NCBI GenBank assembly: GCA_900016875.1
Contig: FCNR01000025.1
Coordinates: forward strand, 62,001 to 126,000
Source of the DNA: Eubacteriaceae bacterium CHKCI004
GTDB lineage: Bacteria; Bacillota; Clostridia; Lachnospirales; Lachnospiraceae
Direction: 5' to 3'
Length of the DNA: 64,000 bases
A program made the position numbers and the translations under genes. Under the pieces are notes generated by a model. It was not told the DNA's origin. It did no database searches and saw only the letters and a program-made list of their open reading frames with translations. Of this stretch, positions 25,235-34,137 are shown in pieces (within the stretch, counting starts at the first letter, position 1; every line of letters begins with the position of its first letter).

Positions 25235-26101
25235 ATGGTGGTTTACGAGACAATGTATGAATTGACAACCGTTTTGACAACGATAGCAGCATGTTCCGCA
25301 TCTATTGTTGCAATTTTGGGTGGCTTAATTGCAAGTAAATTAATAGCATTAAATACAGAGCGCGATGAAGTGAAGGCTCGAATTACTGAGCTAAATGAAG
25401 AGATTGACTTTTTCACACAGGAGTGTGATATGCTTCAAGAACAGCTTGATGAGGATGATGCTTTAGACTTTATAGAGGAAAATGTTCAGTGTTTGATACA
25501 GAAAGAAAAATTCAGTAATATTTACAAAGAGGAAAACCGTCCTCAATTGCCACGAGATGTTTTACAAGTATATTGGAGTAGAGCGGAAAAAGTAAACGAA
25601 ATCTTAACAAGTTTTTTTCACGATGAAAATAATCATGATTGTAAGTGGAATGAGGATGGAGTCCCTGTAAAAATAGCAAAAATAATTACGCAAAATTTTG
25701 AATATAGCGTATGCGAGAAAATTTGCGACTATTTATATCAACAAACTTGCTTTTCTAATACGAGATATTATTTGAATTCAAATGTTTCACACGGGAATTG
25801 GTATGCTAACACGCAAGAAAAGAGGATATCTGTAGACAACAAAATTTCCTATCTTACATTGCAAAAAAAACAACTGATTACCAGAAGAAAAGCACTTGAA
25901 AAATCTAAAGGAATGAAAGCGGGATTGTTATTATTTGCAATTTTTTCTTTTTTAAATATTGTTTTACCGTTGTGTTTAGTACCTTTTTTAACAGATAATT
26001 ATTATTTTTTTCTTATCGTAAAAATAAGTTTTATCCTAACTTTTTTTGTAGGGTTGATAGCAATTATGTGTTACTTAGTATATCTTCTTCATTGGAATTA
26101 A
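25235..26101 (+). CDS. coiled-coil membrane protein of unknown function
   Basis: The 288-residue protein has one N-terminal hydrophobic helix (about residues 13-36), a heptad-rich coiled coil (about 42-75, ERDEVKARITELNEEIDFF), a cytoplasmic-looking middle with several cysteines, a second charged helix (about 195-228), and two C-terminal membrane helices (about 229-250 and 258-284). No domain was recognised. The ATG at 25235 is listed; ATG 25253 is an alternative, and neither has a good ribosome site. It sits between AbiTii and the type I restriction operon, so it is a candidate membrane effector, an inference from location and topology only. Confidence 0.6.
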   Translation: MVVYETMYELTTVLTTIAACSASIVAILGGLIASKLIALNTERDEVKARITELNEEIDFFTQECDMLQEQLDEDDALDFIEENVQCLIQKEKFSNIYKEENRPQLPRDVLQVYWSRAEKVNEILTSFFHDENNHDCKWNEDGVPVKIAKIITQNFEYSVCEKICDYLYQQTCFSNTRYYLNSNVSHGNWYANTQEKRISVDNKISYLTLQKKQLITRRKALEKSKGMKAGLLLFAIFSFLNIVLPLCLVPFLTDNYYFFLIVKISFILTFFVGLIAIMCYLVYLLHWN

Positions 26102-26235
26102 GAAGTAAAAAGCGGAATGGAAGTTTATATCCAAATTACAGACCGATCCAGGACTGAAAAAGAGCTTGCGAAAATGGATTTGGTTCAGATTATGTGATGG
26201 CTTAGATTTCTTCGAGAAATCCTAATAATATACAC

Positions 26236-26281
26236 ACTCGCTCTAGCTATAATCTACGTGCAGATAGAGCGAGTTTTTTTG
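26236..26281 (+). terminator. rho-independent terminator before the restriction operon
   Basis: ACTCGCTCTA (26236-26245) and TAGAGCGAGT (26265-26274) are a perfect 10-bp stem followed by seven T. Confidence 0.9.
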
Positions 26282-26325
26282 GAATATATAATATAGAATA
26301 ATCAGAAATTTTGTTGATTTATTGG

Positions 26326-26367
26326 TGTTATACTGGTAAAATTGTTCTATGTTATAGAACATAGAAC
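26326..26367 (+). promoter_or_regulatory. extended -10 promoter and palindromic operator of the restriction operon
   Basis: TGTTATACT (26326-26334) is an extended -10 without a clear -35. Ten bases downstream, at the expected transcription start, lies GTTCTATG-TTATAGAA-CATAGAAC (26344-26367), a perfect 8-bp inverted repeat whose centre repeats the same half-sites. The first gene of the operon encodes an HTH protein, so autoregulation like that of controller proteins is likely. Confidence 0.7.
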
Positions 26368-26390
26368 AAAAAGTAAAAGGAGGTATCGAA

Positions 26391-26810
26391 TTGCCAAACA
26401 TAGTGGCTGTAGATCAACAAGCTAAAGACATGATAATAGAACTAGGCATGTTGATTCGTGAGTGCCGTGGAACGATCAGTCAATCTCAATTAGCCAAAAG
26501 AGTTGGTTTGCCTCGTTCCAATATGAAATACATAGAGGACGGCGTCAATGCTCCGACAGCAGAGGTCTACGACAAGCTGATTAAGGAGCTAAAGCCAGAT
26601 TGGCAGACACGTCGTCGCATGGATTGTCTGTACATGGCAATTCGAAAAGTCCCTCCGCCGGACATTTGCCGAACCATTACACAAAACAAGGATTTAGTAG
26701 ATGCAATGCGAAAACTGGAAGATTGTAATCTGACACCCGATCAGATCAAAAGTGTTGCTGCCTTGTTTGCGTCTTTTCAAGAGAATAGAGAAGGAGAAAC
26801 CCTAAAATGA
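26391..26810 (+). CDS. XRE-family HTH regulator of the type I R-M operon
   Basis: The 139-residue protein has a Cro/C1-type HTH at about residues 20-70 (IRECRGTISQSQLAKRVGLP, NMKYIEDGVNAPT). The start is a TTG at 26391, preceded by AAGGAGGT 6 nt upstream; no ATG fits. Its stop overlaps the hsdM start (ATGA), so regulator and methylase are translationally coupled. The palindrome just upstream is its probable operator. The likely job is to delay or balance restriction after the element enters a new host. Confidence 0.8.
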   Translation: MPNIVAVDQQAKDMIIELGMLIRECRGTISQSQLAKRVGLPRSNMKYIEDGVNAPTAEVYDKLIKELKPDWQTRRRMDCLYMAIRKVPPPDICRTITQNKDLVDAMRKLEDCNLTPDQIKSVAALFASFQENREGETLK

Positions 26811-28939
26811 GAGATAGATATTTTTACGAAGTTATGTTTGATGATACATCCATTGATGTAAGTAAGGAAGTCGGATTAGTCTGGTCCATTGCCAACTCCC
26901 TCCGTGGTGCCTATACTTCGGATAAATATAAGGATGTTATTATCCCCATGGTTATTATCCGCCGGTTTGAGTGCGCTTTGGAAGCTACCAAAGATGCAGT
27001 TGTGGCAAAGCACAAACAGAACCCTAACCTCCCGGCTGCGATTCTTTGTCAGGTTTCCCAATATCCTTTTTACAACTATAGTGAATACAACCTCAAACGT
27101 CTTCTGGATGACAGTGATAATATTGCGTCCAATCTCAAATCTTACATTGAAGGTTTTTCTGCCAATATCCAGTTGATTATGGAAAAACTGCTGAAGTTCA
27201 GCACCCAGATTGACAAGATGGACAAGAGCAACCGTCTATACAGCGTGGTTAAAAAGTTCTCTGACTTGGATTTATACCCCTCTCATGTGGACAGCATGAA
27301 GATGGGCTATATTTTCGAGGATATTATCCGCCGATTTTCAGAAAATGCCGAGGCTGGTGATCACTATACACCCCGTGAAGTGATCCGTTTAATGGTCAAT
27401 GTGCTACTGGCAGAGGGTTGTGATGACCTGCTGACAGAAGACGGAAAGATTGCAACCGTACTGGATGCTGCCTGTGGCTCGGGAGGAATGCTTTCCACTG
27501 CCTATGATTTCCTGCGCCGCAAAAATCCCTATGTGGATGTGCGCCTGTTTGGACAGGAAATCAACCCAGAATCCTATGCCATTTGTTTGGCAGATATGCT
27601 AATCAAGGGACAAGACATTAAAAATATCATGGGTGATGAGGAAGCCAATACCCTGAAAACAGATTGTTTCCCGGACCAGAAGATGCGGCTGGTGATTATG
27701 AATCCTCCATTTGGTACACCCTGGGGTGGCAAAGATGCACCGGAAGGTCAGGAGAAGGCTGTTCGTGAGGAAAATAAGAAAGGCGGACGATTTGAACACG
27801 GTCTTCCCGGAACTGGTGACTCTCAGCTGCTGTTCATGCAACACGCCATCAATAAGCTGGACAAGAAAAACGGGCGTGCAGCAATCATTACCAATGGCTC
27901 GCCTCTTTTTTCCGGCGGAACCACCAGCGGCGAAAGCCAGATCCGACGCTGGATGCTGGAAGAAGATTTAATTGAAGCAATTATTGCCCTGCCTACCCAG
28001 CTTTTCTATAACACCGACATCGGCATTTATATCTTCATTTTGTCCCGAAACAAGCGCCCTGACCGCCGTGGAAAGGTGCAGCTGATCAATGCGGTGGATA
28101 TGTGGAAGCCCCTGCGCAAATCTTTGGGGAAAAAACGTCGTGAAATTGACCGGGAAAGTATGAAGAAAATTACTGAACTGTACTCCAATTTCGAGGAAAA
28201 TCAGTATTGTAAGATTTTTCCAAATGAGGAGTTTTTGTATAAGGAATATGCGGTCTATCAACCGTTGCAGCGCCGAGGCGTACTAAATGAGGAGAGCATC
28301 GAACGATTGCGTACCAGCAGTTATTTCACCAGTAACTCCAACATTTTTAACAAGACGGATTTTGAACAGCTGAAAGAGATGAATCCGCGCAGTGCTGCCG
28401 ACAAGAAGAAATACCAGAAATATCTGGCGGGGCAGCAGTTTGTGGAGAATGTGTTGGCCATTCTGGAAGCCAACCGTTCTGACCATGTGTTTATGGATTA
28501 CGGCGAGTTTGAAAAGCACCTGAAATCCCTGTTGAGCAAAGTTGAGGGAATGTCTGCTAGCCGGTTGAACGGCATTGCAATGGTACTGGCGATGATGGAT
28601 AAAACCGCTGTGGTGCAGAAAGACCGCAAAGGAAAAATTATCAAGGATACCACCACCAAGGATACAGAGATCATCAAGCTCACTCAGGACCCGGAGGAAT
28701 ATTTCTATCGGGAAGTGTATCCCCATGTACCTGACGCTATCTGGGCGTATGAATATGATCCGGAGAAAAAGGAAAGTTCCACCAATAAGGAAAAACTGGG
28801 TGCAGAGTTCCCGTTTACCCGATTCTTCTATGAGTACAAGGAGCCGGAAAAGGCAGATGATTTGCTGGACCAGTTTATGGAACTGGAAAAGTCCCTTTCC
28901 AAAAAAATTGCAGCCTTGCAAGAAAGCGAGGAAGCGTAA
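26807..28939 (+). CDS. hsdM: type I restriction-modification system DNA methyltransferase subunit HsdM
   Basis: The 710-residue subunit has an N-terminal helical HsdM_N domain, the SAM-binding motif I (VLDAACGSGGML near residue 220), and the catalytic motif IV NPPFG near residue 299, typical of N6-adenine methylases. A C-terminal extension (about residues 480-710) is longer than in EcoKI-type HsdM. It methylates adenines in the bipartite site read by HsdS. The start overlaps the regulator stop, and the stop overlaps the hsdS start by one base. Confidence 0.94.
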   Translation: MRDRYFYEVMFDDTSIDVSKEVGLVWSIANSLRGAYTSDKYKDVIIPMVIIRRFECALEATKDAVVAKHKQNPNLPAAILCQVSQYPFYNYSEYNLKRLLDDSDNIASNLKSYIEGFSANIQLIMEKLLKFSTQIDKMDKSNRLYSVVKKFSDLDLYPSHVDSMKMGYIFEDIIRRFSENAEAGDHYTPREVIRLMVNVLLAEGCDDLLTEDGKIATVLDAACGSGGMLSTAYDFLRRKNPYVDVRLFGQEINPESYAICLADMLIKGQDIKNIMGDEEANTLKTDCFPDQKMRLVIMNPPFGTPWGGKDAPEGQEKAVREENKKGGRFEHGLPGTGDSQLLFMQHAINKLDKKNGRAAIITNGSPLFSGGTTSGESQIRRWMLEEDLIEAIIALPTQLFYNTDIGIYIFILSRNKRPDRRGKVQLINAVDMWKPLRKSLGKKRREIDRESMKKITELYSNFEENQYCKIFPNEEFLYKEYAVYQPLQRRGVLNEESIERLRTSSYFTSNSNIFNKTDFEQLKEMNPRSAADKKKYQKYLAGQQFVENVLAILEANRSDHVFMDYGEFEKHLKSLLSKVEGMSASRLNGIAMVLAMMDKTAVVQKDRKGKIIKDTTTKDTEIIKLTQDPEEYFYREVYPHVPDAIWAYEYDPEKKESSTNKEKLGAEFPFTRFFYEYKEPEKADDLLDQFMELEKSLSKKIAALQESEEA

Positions 28940-30276
28940 TGACAGAGAAGATGAAACCCAGTGGGATTGATTGGATTAAGGATATTCCATCGTCATGGGA
29001 TATCAATAAGGTCAAATATTTGGCAACGGAACCTGGAACTTTGTTTCTTGATGGTGACTGGATAGAAAGCGATGTTATAGAAGAAAGTGGGATTCGTTAT
29101 CTAACTACCGGAAACGTTGGCGCTGGATTTTATAAGGAGCAAGGGAGCGGACACATTTCCGAAAAGACTTTCTCAGAATTACATTGCTTGAATGTGTACC
29201 CGGGTGATTTGATGATTTCACGGCTTAATGAGCCGATTGGAAGAGCTTGCATTATTCCGGATACTGAATCCCGTTATGTTGTGGCTGTTGATAACGTTAT
29301 TTTGCGTCCAAATGCCAACTATAATAAAAAGTTTATTATGTATGGGATGAATGCTGATGGATATGCTGAACACGCCAATATGATTGCCCGTGGTGCAACA
29401 ATGTCGAGAATCAGTCGAAGCCAACTGGGACAGTTTTGGCTTGCTTTTCCAAATATTGAAGAACAACAGGCTATCGCAGATTTTCTCGACAAAGAATGTG
29501 CCCAAATTGATAGCATTGCCGCAGATTTGGAAAAACAGATTGCTCTTTTGCAGCAATACAAAAAGTCCCTGATTACCGAAACAGTAACCAAGGGACTGGG
29601 TAAGTCTGCTCCGATGAAGGATAGTGGGGTTGAGTGGATTGGACAGATAGCATCTTCAAATTATATTTGCCGTTTGAAATATTTAACAACAATCAAAGAC
29701 GGTACTCATGATACTCCCGCTTATGTAGATGAAACTGAAGATACTTATCCTCTTATTACAGCTAAACATATTGATTATAAAACAAAACAAATCAATTTTT
29801 CTTCAGCTAATCATATATCAAAATCGGACTTTGAAGCTATATATAAACGATCAGATGTAGAATATGGAGATATTATTATGCCGATGATTGGAACTATTGG
29901 AAATCCTGTTATTGTAACTACACATAACAAGTTTGCAATTAAAAATGTTGCACTTTTTAAAACTGGACTTGATTTAGTACAAGCGAAATATATATTTTAT
30001 CAATTCTATTCTAATTTTCTCTCTGAACAGTTTGCCTTAATGTCAAGAGGTGGCGTGCAATCGTTTGTATCACTAGAAGTGTTAGGAAATTTGATTTTTG
30101 TTGATTGTAATCAAGATCAAAAGAAAAGAATTGTGAAATATTTAGATGCTACTTGTGAACAAGTTGATGAACTAATAATAGGTAAACAAAACCAGCTTTC
30201 CATCGTTCAACAACACAAAAAATCCCTCATCTACGAATATGTTACCGGCAAAAAACGAGTAAAGGAGGTGCAGTGA
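28939..30276 (+). CDS. hsdS: type I restriction-modification specificity subunit HsdS
   Basis: The 445-residue protein has two target-recognition domains, each ending in a conserved helical spacer: EEQQAIADFLDKECAQID...QQYKKSLITETVTKGL after TRD1 and a matching RIVKYLDATCEQVDELI...QQHKKSLIYEYVTGK after TRD2. Each half starts with a similar SGIDWIKDIPSSW or SGVEWIGQIASSN segment. The two TRDs set the two halves of the DNA target. TRD2 (about 29650-30170) is distinctly more AT-rich than the conserved parts, a sign of TRD exchange. No invertase or silent hsdS is seen nearby. Confidence 0.93.
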   Translation: MTEKMKPSGIDWIKDIPSSWDINKVKYLATEPGTLFLDGDWIESDVIEESGIRYLTTGNVGAGFYKEQGSGHISEKTFSELHCLNVYPGDLMISRLNEPIGRACIIPDTESRYVVAVDNVILRPNANYNKKFIMYGMNADGYAEHANMIARGATMSRISRSQLGQFWLAFPNIEEQQAIADFLDKECAQIDSIAADLEKQIALLQQYKKSLITETVTKGLGKSAPMKDSGVEWIGQIASSNYICRLKYLTTIKDGTHDTPAYVDETEDTYPLITAKHIDYKTKQINFSSANHISKSDFEAIYKRSDVEYGDIIMPMIGTIGNPVIVTTHNKFAIKNVALFKTGLDLVQAKYIFYQFYSNFLSEQFALMSRGGVQSFVSLEVLGNLIFVDCNQDQKKRIVKYLDATCEQVDELIIGKQNQLSIVQQHKKSLIYEYVTGKKRVKEVQ

Positions 30277-30277
30277 G

Positions 30278-33200
30278 ATGGCTATCAAAGCAGGGCAATT
30301 AAAGGAACGGGCAGATTATCAGGCGTACATACTGGAAAAGCTGCGTGAAGAAAACAGCTATCAGGTGCGTCCCTCTACCGCTTACGATTCCGGATATGGT
30401 ATGGATGTAGAGCTGCTATTTTCCTTTTTGGAAGCAACCCAGGCAGAGGCAATGGCTCGGTTGGAAAAGCTTTATGGTGACAAAACCCGCCAGACCATCC
30501 TCAATTACATCAATAATGAGGTCAATAAGAAAAGACGCAGTCTGCTGGATGTACTGAAACATGGCGTGGAGTTTGATAACGGCGTATCCTTGACCTTCAT
30601 GTACCGCAAGCCTGCCACCACCTTCAACCAAAAAGCGGAGGCGCTGTATCAGAAGAATATCCTCTCGGTGATGGAAGAAGTCTGGCACAAAGAGGGCGAG
30701 CGCATTGACCTTGTAATCTGCCTCAATGGCATTGCCATTTTCACCTTTGAGCTGAAATGCAACACCAGCGGACAGAACTATGAGGATGCAATCCGTCAGT
30801 ATAAGTTGGAGCGGGATTACAAGACCCGTCTGCTGAAATTTAAGGCGGGCTGCTTGGCTCACTTCGCCATGGACTTGAACGAAGTCTATATGTGTACCCA
30901 CCTGAAAGGGCGGTCTTCCTTTTTCCTGCCGTTTAATAAAGGCTGTGGTGTTGGCATTCACTCCGGCAAGGGCAACCCGCACAATGAAAACGGCATCAAT
31001 GTTTCTTATATGTGGGAAGATATTCTTAAAAAAGATACGGTGCTGTATCTCATTGACAAGATCATTTTCTTGCAAAAGGAAACTAAGAAGGACCCGGATA
31101 CCGGTAAGCGTGTCACCAAGGAAACGCTGATTTTCCCTCGTTATCACCAGTTTAATGCCGTGCGCAAGCTGGTAGCAGATATAGTAAAACACAATAGCGA
31201 GAAGAATTATCTGATTGAGCATTCGGCCGGCAGCGGCAAAACCAACACTATTGCATGGCTGGCCCATCGTCTCGCCTCTTTGCACGACAGGGAAAATAAA
31301 GTTATTTTTGATACGGTCTGCATTATCACTGATCGTATCGTGGTAGACCGTCAGCTTCAGAATGCCGTACTGTCGCTGGAGCACAAGGTCGGTTTGATCA
31401 AGGTCATGGATGAAAAATGCACTTCTAAAGATCTTGCAGATGCCCTCAACGGCAATACAAAAATCATTGTGACTACCATCCACAAGTTTATGTACATTCA
31501 GGAACTGGTACAGGAGCTAAAAAGCAAGACCTTTGCTGTAATCATCGATGAGGCTCATTCTTCTACCGCCGGAACTGCTATGGAGTCGGTGACGTATGTT
31601 CTTTCGGAAAGCCGCAAACTGAGCGAGGCCACCCCTGTTGATGTGTCGGAAGAAGAAAAATCCATGGGAGATATCATTGAGGACGAAATTGCCCGCAGTG
31701 GAAAGCAGCCCAATGTTTCTATGATTGCTTTTACCGCAACCCCGAAGCCGACTACCTTGCAGCTGTTCGGCTGCCTGAATGAAGAAGGAAAAAAGGTTGC
31801 TTTTGACCTGTATTCCATGAAACAAGCGATTGAGGAAGGTTTCATTCTGGATGTGCTGCAAAACTATGTGACCTATAAGACCTACTTTGAACTCAATAAA
31901 GCGATTGAGGATGACCCGGAGCTGGATACAATTGCCGCAAAGCGCAAGATTGCCAAGTATATTGAATTGCATGATACAAACATTGCCCAGAGAGTTGAGA
32001 TTATTGTTGAGCACTTCCGCAATAACATCATGAAAGAGTTAGGCGGAAAAGCAAAAGCGATGGTCATTACTTCATCACGGCAAGCAGCAGTCAAATACCG
32101 GAACGAGTTTGAAACCTATATTTCCAAGCATGGGTACACGGGCATTCGTGCACTGGTGGCGTTTTCGGGCAAGGTCTCTCTGGACGGCCACGAATACACC
32201 GAAGCGGTGATGAACGGCATTAAGGAAGAAGATTTATCGGAAGTGTTTGACAGTAACAGTTTTCAGGTGCTATTGGTGGCGAACAAATATCAAACCGGCT
32301 TTGACCAGCCGAAGCTCTGTGCCATGTATGTGGACAAGCGCCTACGTGGAGTCAATGCTGTACAGACCCTTTCTCGCCTGAACCGCATTTGTGCGCCCTA
32401 TGATAAAAAGACTTTTGTTCTTGATTTCAAAAACGAATATGAGGATATTCAAGCAGCCTTTGCCCCATTTTATACGGAGACAATTCTGAACGAGACGATT
32501 ACGCCATCAGATATTCGAGCAGTGGAAGCCCAGGTGGATCAGTACAATTTCTTGGATATTGATGATATTGAGGAATTTAACGGTTATCTGTATCAGGACA
32601 AGCGGACAGCCAAAGAAAAAGCCCGGATGTGGGCGCTGTTGGACAAGTCCTTGCAAATCATCAATCGCTGCATGGAACTGGAAAAGTTGGAGATTCGTGC
32701 AACAATCAAGCGTTTCCTGCGGTTTTACAGTTTCTTGATTCAGGCGACCTGTTTTGAAAGCGTGGATCTGCATAAGAAGTACAATTTCCTTTCGTATCTA
32801 GTTAAGGAGATTGAAGTGGGCAGTGGCGGAAATGATTTTGATATTGCAGACAAAATCACTGCTTCTAACTTCCGTCAGAAAAAAACTGGGGAAAACACAC
32901 ATGAGATCGAATCAAAACCAGAAGTGAGCCTACCTACACCTAACGAGGTCTTTATGGATGAAGCCGTGAAAAAGAAGCTGTCTGAGATCATCGATGAGAT
33001 CAATGCAGCGTATAACAAAAACTTTGATGTTGATGTGGCCTCCAAGTCCGCTCTGCAAATGAGGGATATTCTGTTGAAGAACGGGCATCTGCGGGACAGT
33101 GCACGAAATAACTCACTGAAAGATTTCCGTTTCGCTTATTTTGATGCCGTACAGGATGCTCTGATTGCCGGGTATGAGCAGAACCAGGACTTCTTTGCGC

Positions 33201-33859
33201 TCCTGCTTGATAATGACGAAAAGAAACGTGAACTGATGCAGGTGTTTCTGGAGGATGTATATGCGAAGCTCAGAGACAATACAATAACCGCTCAGGATTC
33301 TTCCGATACAGGCAGCGCTATAAAAATCTATAATGCCACGGAGCAAGAAGCAATTAATGCTATAGCAACGAACTTGAATTGTGACTTAGAACTTTCTCAA
33401 ACCTTAATTCATTGTTTACAAGAGTTGCAGCCGTCACAAGAGGTATATAACAGTAGCATGCAATTCCCAGAATCAAAACCAGGCGTAATGCATTTAATGG
33501 TTATGATTCATAAGATGAATATCAACATTTCTAAAGCAGCCTTAGAAGTCCTCTTATTTCTATTGGGGTTAATACCTGTTTTTGGAACTATACATGGGGC
33601 CGGGGAATTATGTGTCAAAATGAAAGGTTCAATTGTAAAGCTTACAGAACATGAAAAAGCGATGATAATTTTGCTTAGGGCTCTTAGTTATGATGGCAGA
33701 GATGAACTAAGTATTGTTAATATTCGCCGAGTATTTCGAAAGTATTCAAAAGTGAACGCAGTATTACATAACGAAGAAAATTTGAATGAAATTTTGGATT
33801 CACTCGATGAGAAGGGGCTTATTGAAATAAAGACAGAAACTATAAAAGTAATGAAATGA
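30278..33859 (+). CDS. hsdR: type I restriction endonuclease subunit HsdR with C-terminal extension
   Basis: The 1193-residue motor nuclease has the HSDR_N nuclease domain with RIDLVICLNGI and FELKCN (about residues 140-165), helicase motif I HSAGSGKTN near 315, DEAH-type motif II IIDEAHSS near 424 and FTATPKPT as motif III. It translocates DNA and cuts at a distance when the site is unmodified. The usual protein would end near residue 1000. Here about 190 more residues follow (from about 33285), AT-rich, with a hydrophobic stretch VLLFLLGLIPVFG and a winged-helix-like end. ATG 30278 follows AAGGAGGTG. Confidence 0.92.
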   Translation: MAIKAGQLKERADYQAYILEKLREENSYQVRPSTAYDSGYGMDVELLFSFLEATQAEAMARLEKLYGDKTRQTILNYINNEVNKKRRSLLDVLKHGVEFDNGVSLTFMYRKPATTFNQKAEALYQKNILSVMEEVWHKEGERIDLVICLNGIAIFTFELKCNTSGQNYEDAIRQYKLERDYKTRLLKFKAGCLAHFAMDLNEVYMCTHLKGRSSFFLPFNKGCGVGIHSGKGNPHNENGINVSYMWEDILKKDTVLYLIDKIIFLQKETKKDPDTGKRVTKETLIFPRYHQFNAVRKLVADIVKHNSEKNYLIEHSAGSGKTNTIAWLAHRLASLHDRENKVIFDTVCIITDRIVVDRQLQNAVLSLEHKVGLIKVMDEKCTSKDLADALNGNTKIIVTTIHKFMYIQELVQELKSKTFAVIIDEAHSSTAGTAMESVTYVLSESRKLSEATPVDVSEEEKSMGDIIEDEIARSGKQPNVSMIAFTATPKPTTLQLFGCLNEEGKKVAFDLYSMKQAIEEGFILDVLQNYVTYKTYFELNKAIEDDPELDTIAAKRKIAKYIELHDTNIAQRVEIIVEHFRNNIMKELGGKAKAMVITSSRQAAVKYRNEFETYISKHGYTGIRALVAFSGKVSLDGHEYTEAVMNGIKEEDLSEVFDSNSFQVLLVANKYQTGFDQPKLCAMYVDKRLRGVNAVQTLSRLNRICAPYDKKTFVLDFKNEYEDIQAAFAPFYTETILNETITPSDIRAVEAQVDQYNFLDIDDIEEFNGYLYQDKRTAKEKARMWALLDKSLQIINRCMELEKLEIRATIKRFLRFYSFLIQATCFESVDLHKKYNFLSYLVKEIEVGSGGNDFDIADKITASNFRQKKTGENTHEIESKPEVSLPTPNEVFMDEAVKKKLSEIIDEINAAYNKNFDVDVASKSALQMRDILLKNGHLRDSARNNSLKDFRFAYFDAVQDALIAGYEQNQDFFALLLDNDEKKRELMQVFLEDVYAKLRDNTITAQDSSDTGSAIKIYNATEQEAINAIATNLNCDLELSQTLIHCLQELQPSQEVYNSSMQFPESKPGVMHLMVMIHKMNINISKAALEVLLFLLGLIPVFGTIHGAGELCVKMKGSIVKLTEHEKAMIILLRALSYDGRDELSIVNIRRVFRKYSKVNAVLHNEENLNEILDSLDEKGLIEIKTETIKVMK

Positions 33860-33980
33860 TTTTTGTTCAGAAAGAACCGTCCGTTATAATAGCAATCAGT
33901 ATAAGCTTAACCATAGCAATGCTATATTAGGTCGTCATCCCTCTACTCATTAAACAGCTGTCTCCTTTACGATTTGTCGA

Positions 33981-34031
33981 AACAGTCAGGTAGAAGGTCT
34001 TAGGGCAGCGCCCTAACGAGAAAAGACTGTT
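33981..34031. other. nested hairpin after hsdR
   Basis: The 33860-34087 gap has no gene. AACAGTC (33981-33987) pairs with GACTGTT (34025-34031), and inside it TTAGGGC (34000-34006) pairs with GCCCTAA (34010-34016) around AGC. A TTTT follows within the outer arm. It may be the hsdR terminator or a small structured RNA. Confidence 0.45.
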
Positions 34032-34137
34032 TTACGACCGTGGGAGTAAAAATAGTCTGCTCGCTAAGATGATACCGAAAACCGGAGTGGTCCTCTGTCA
34101 AGAAATTGTACAAATAAAACATGCCCTTTTCTGTCCT

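Noticed and set aside
30416-31483. 355-codon minus-strand frame opposite hsdR
   Set aside because: Lies fully within hsdR nuclease and helicase motifs on the other strand; no independent start signal.
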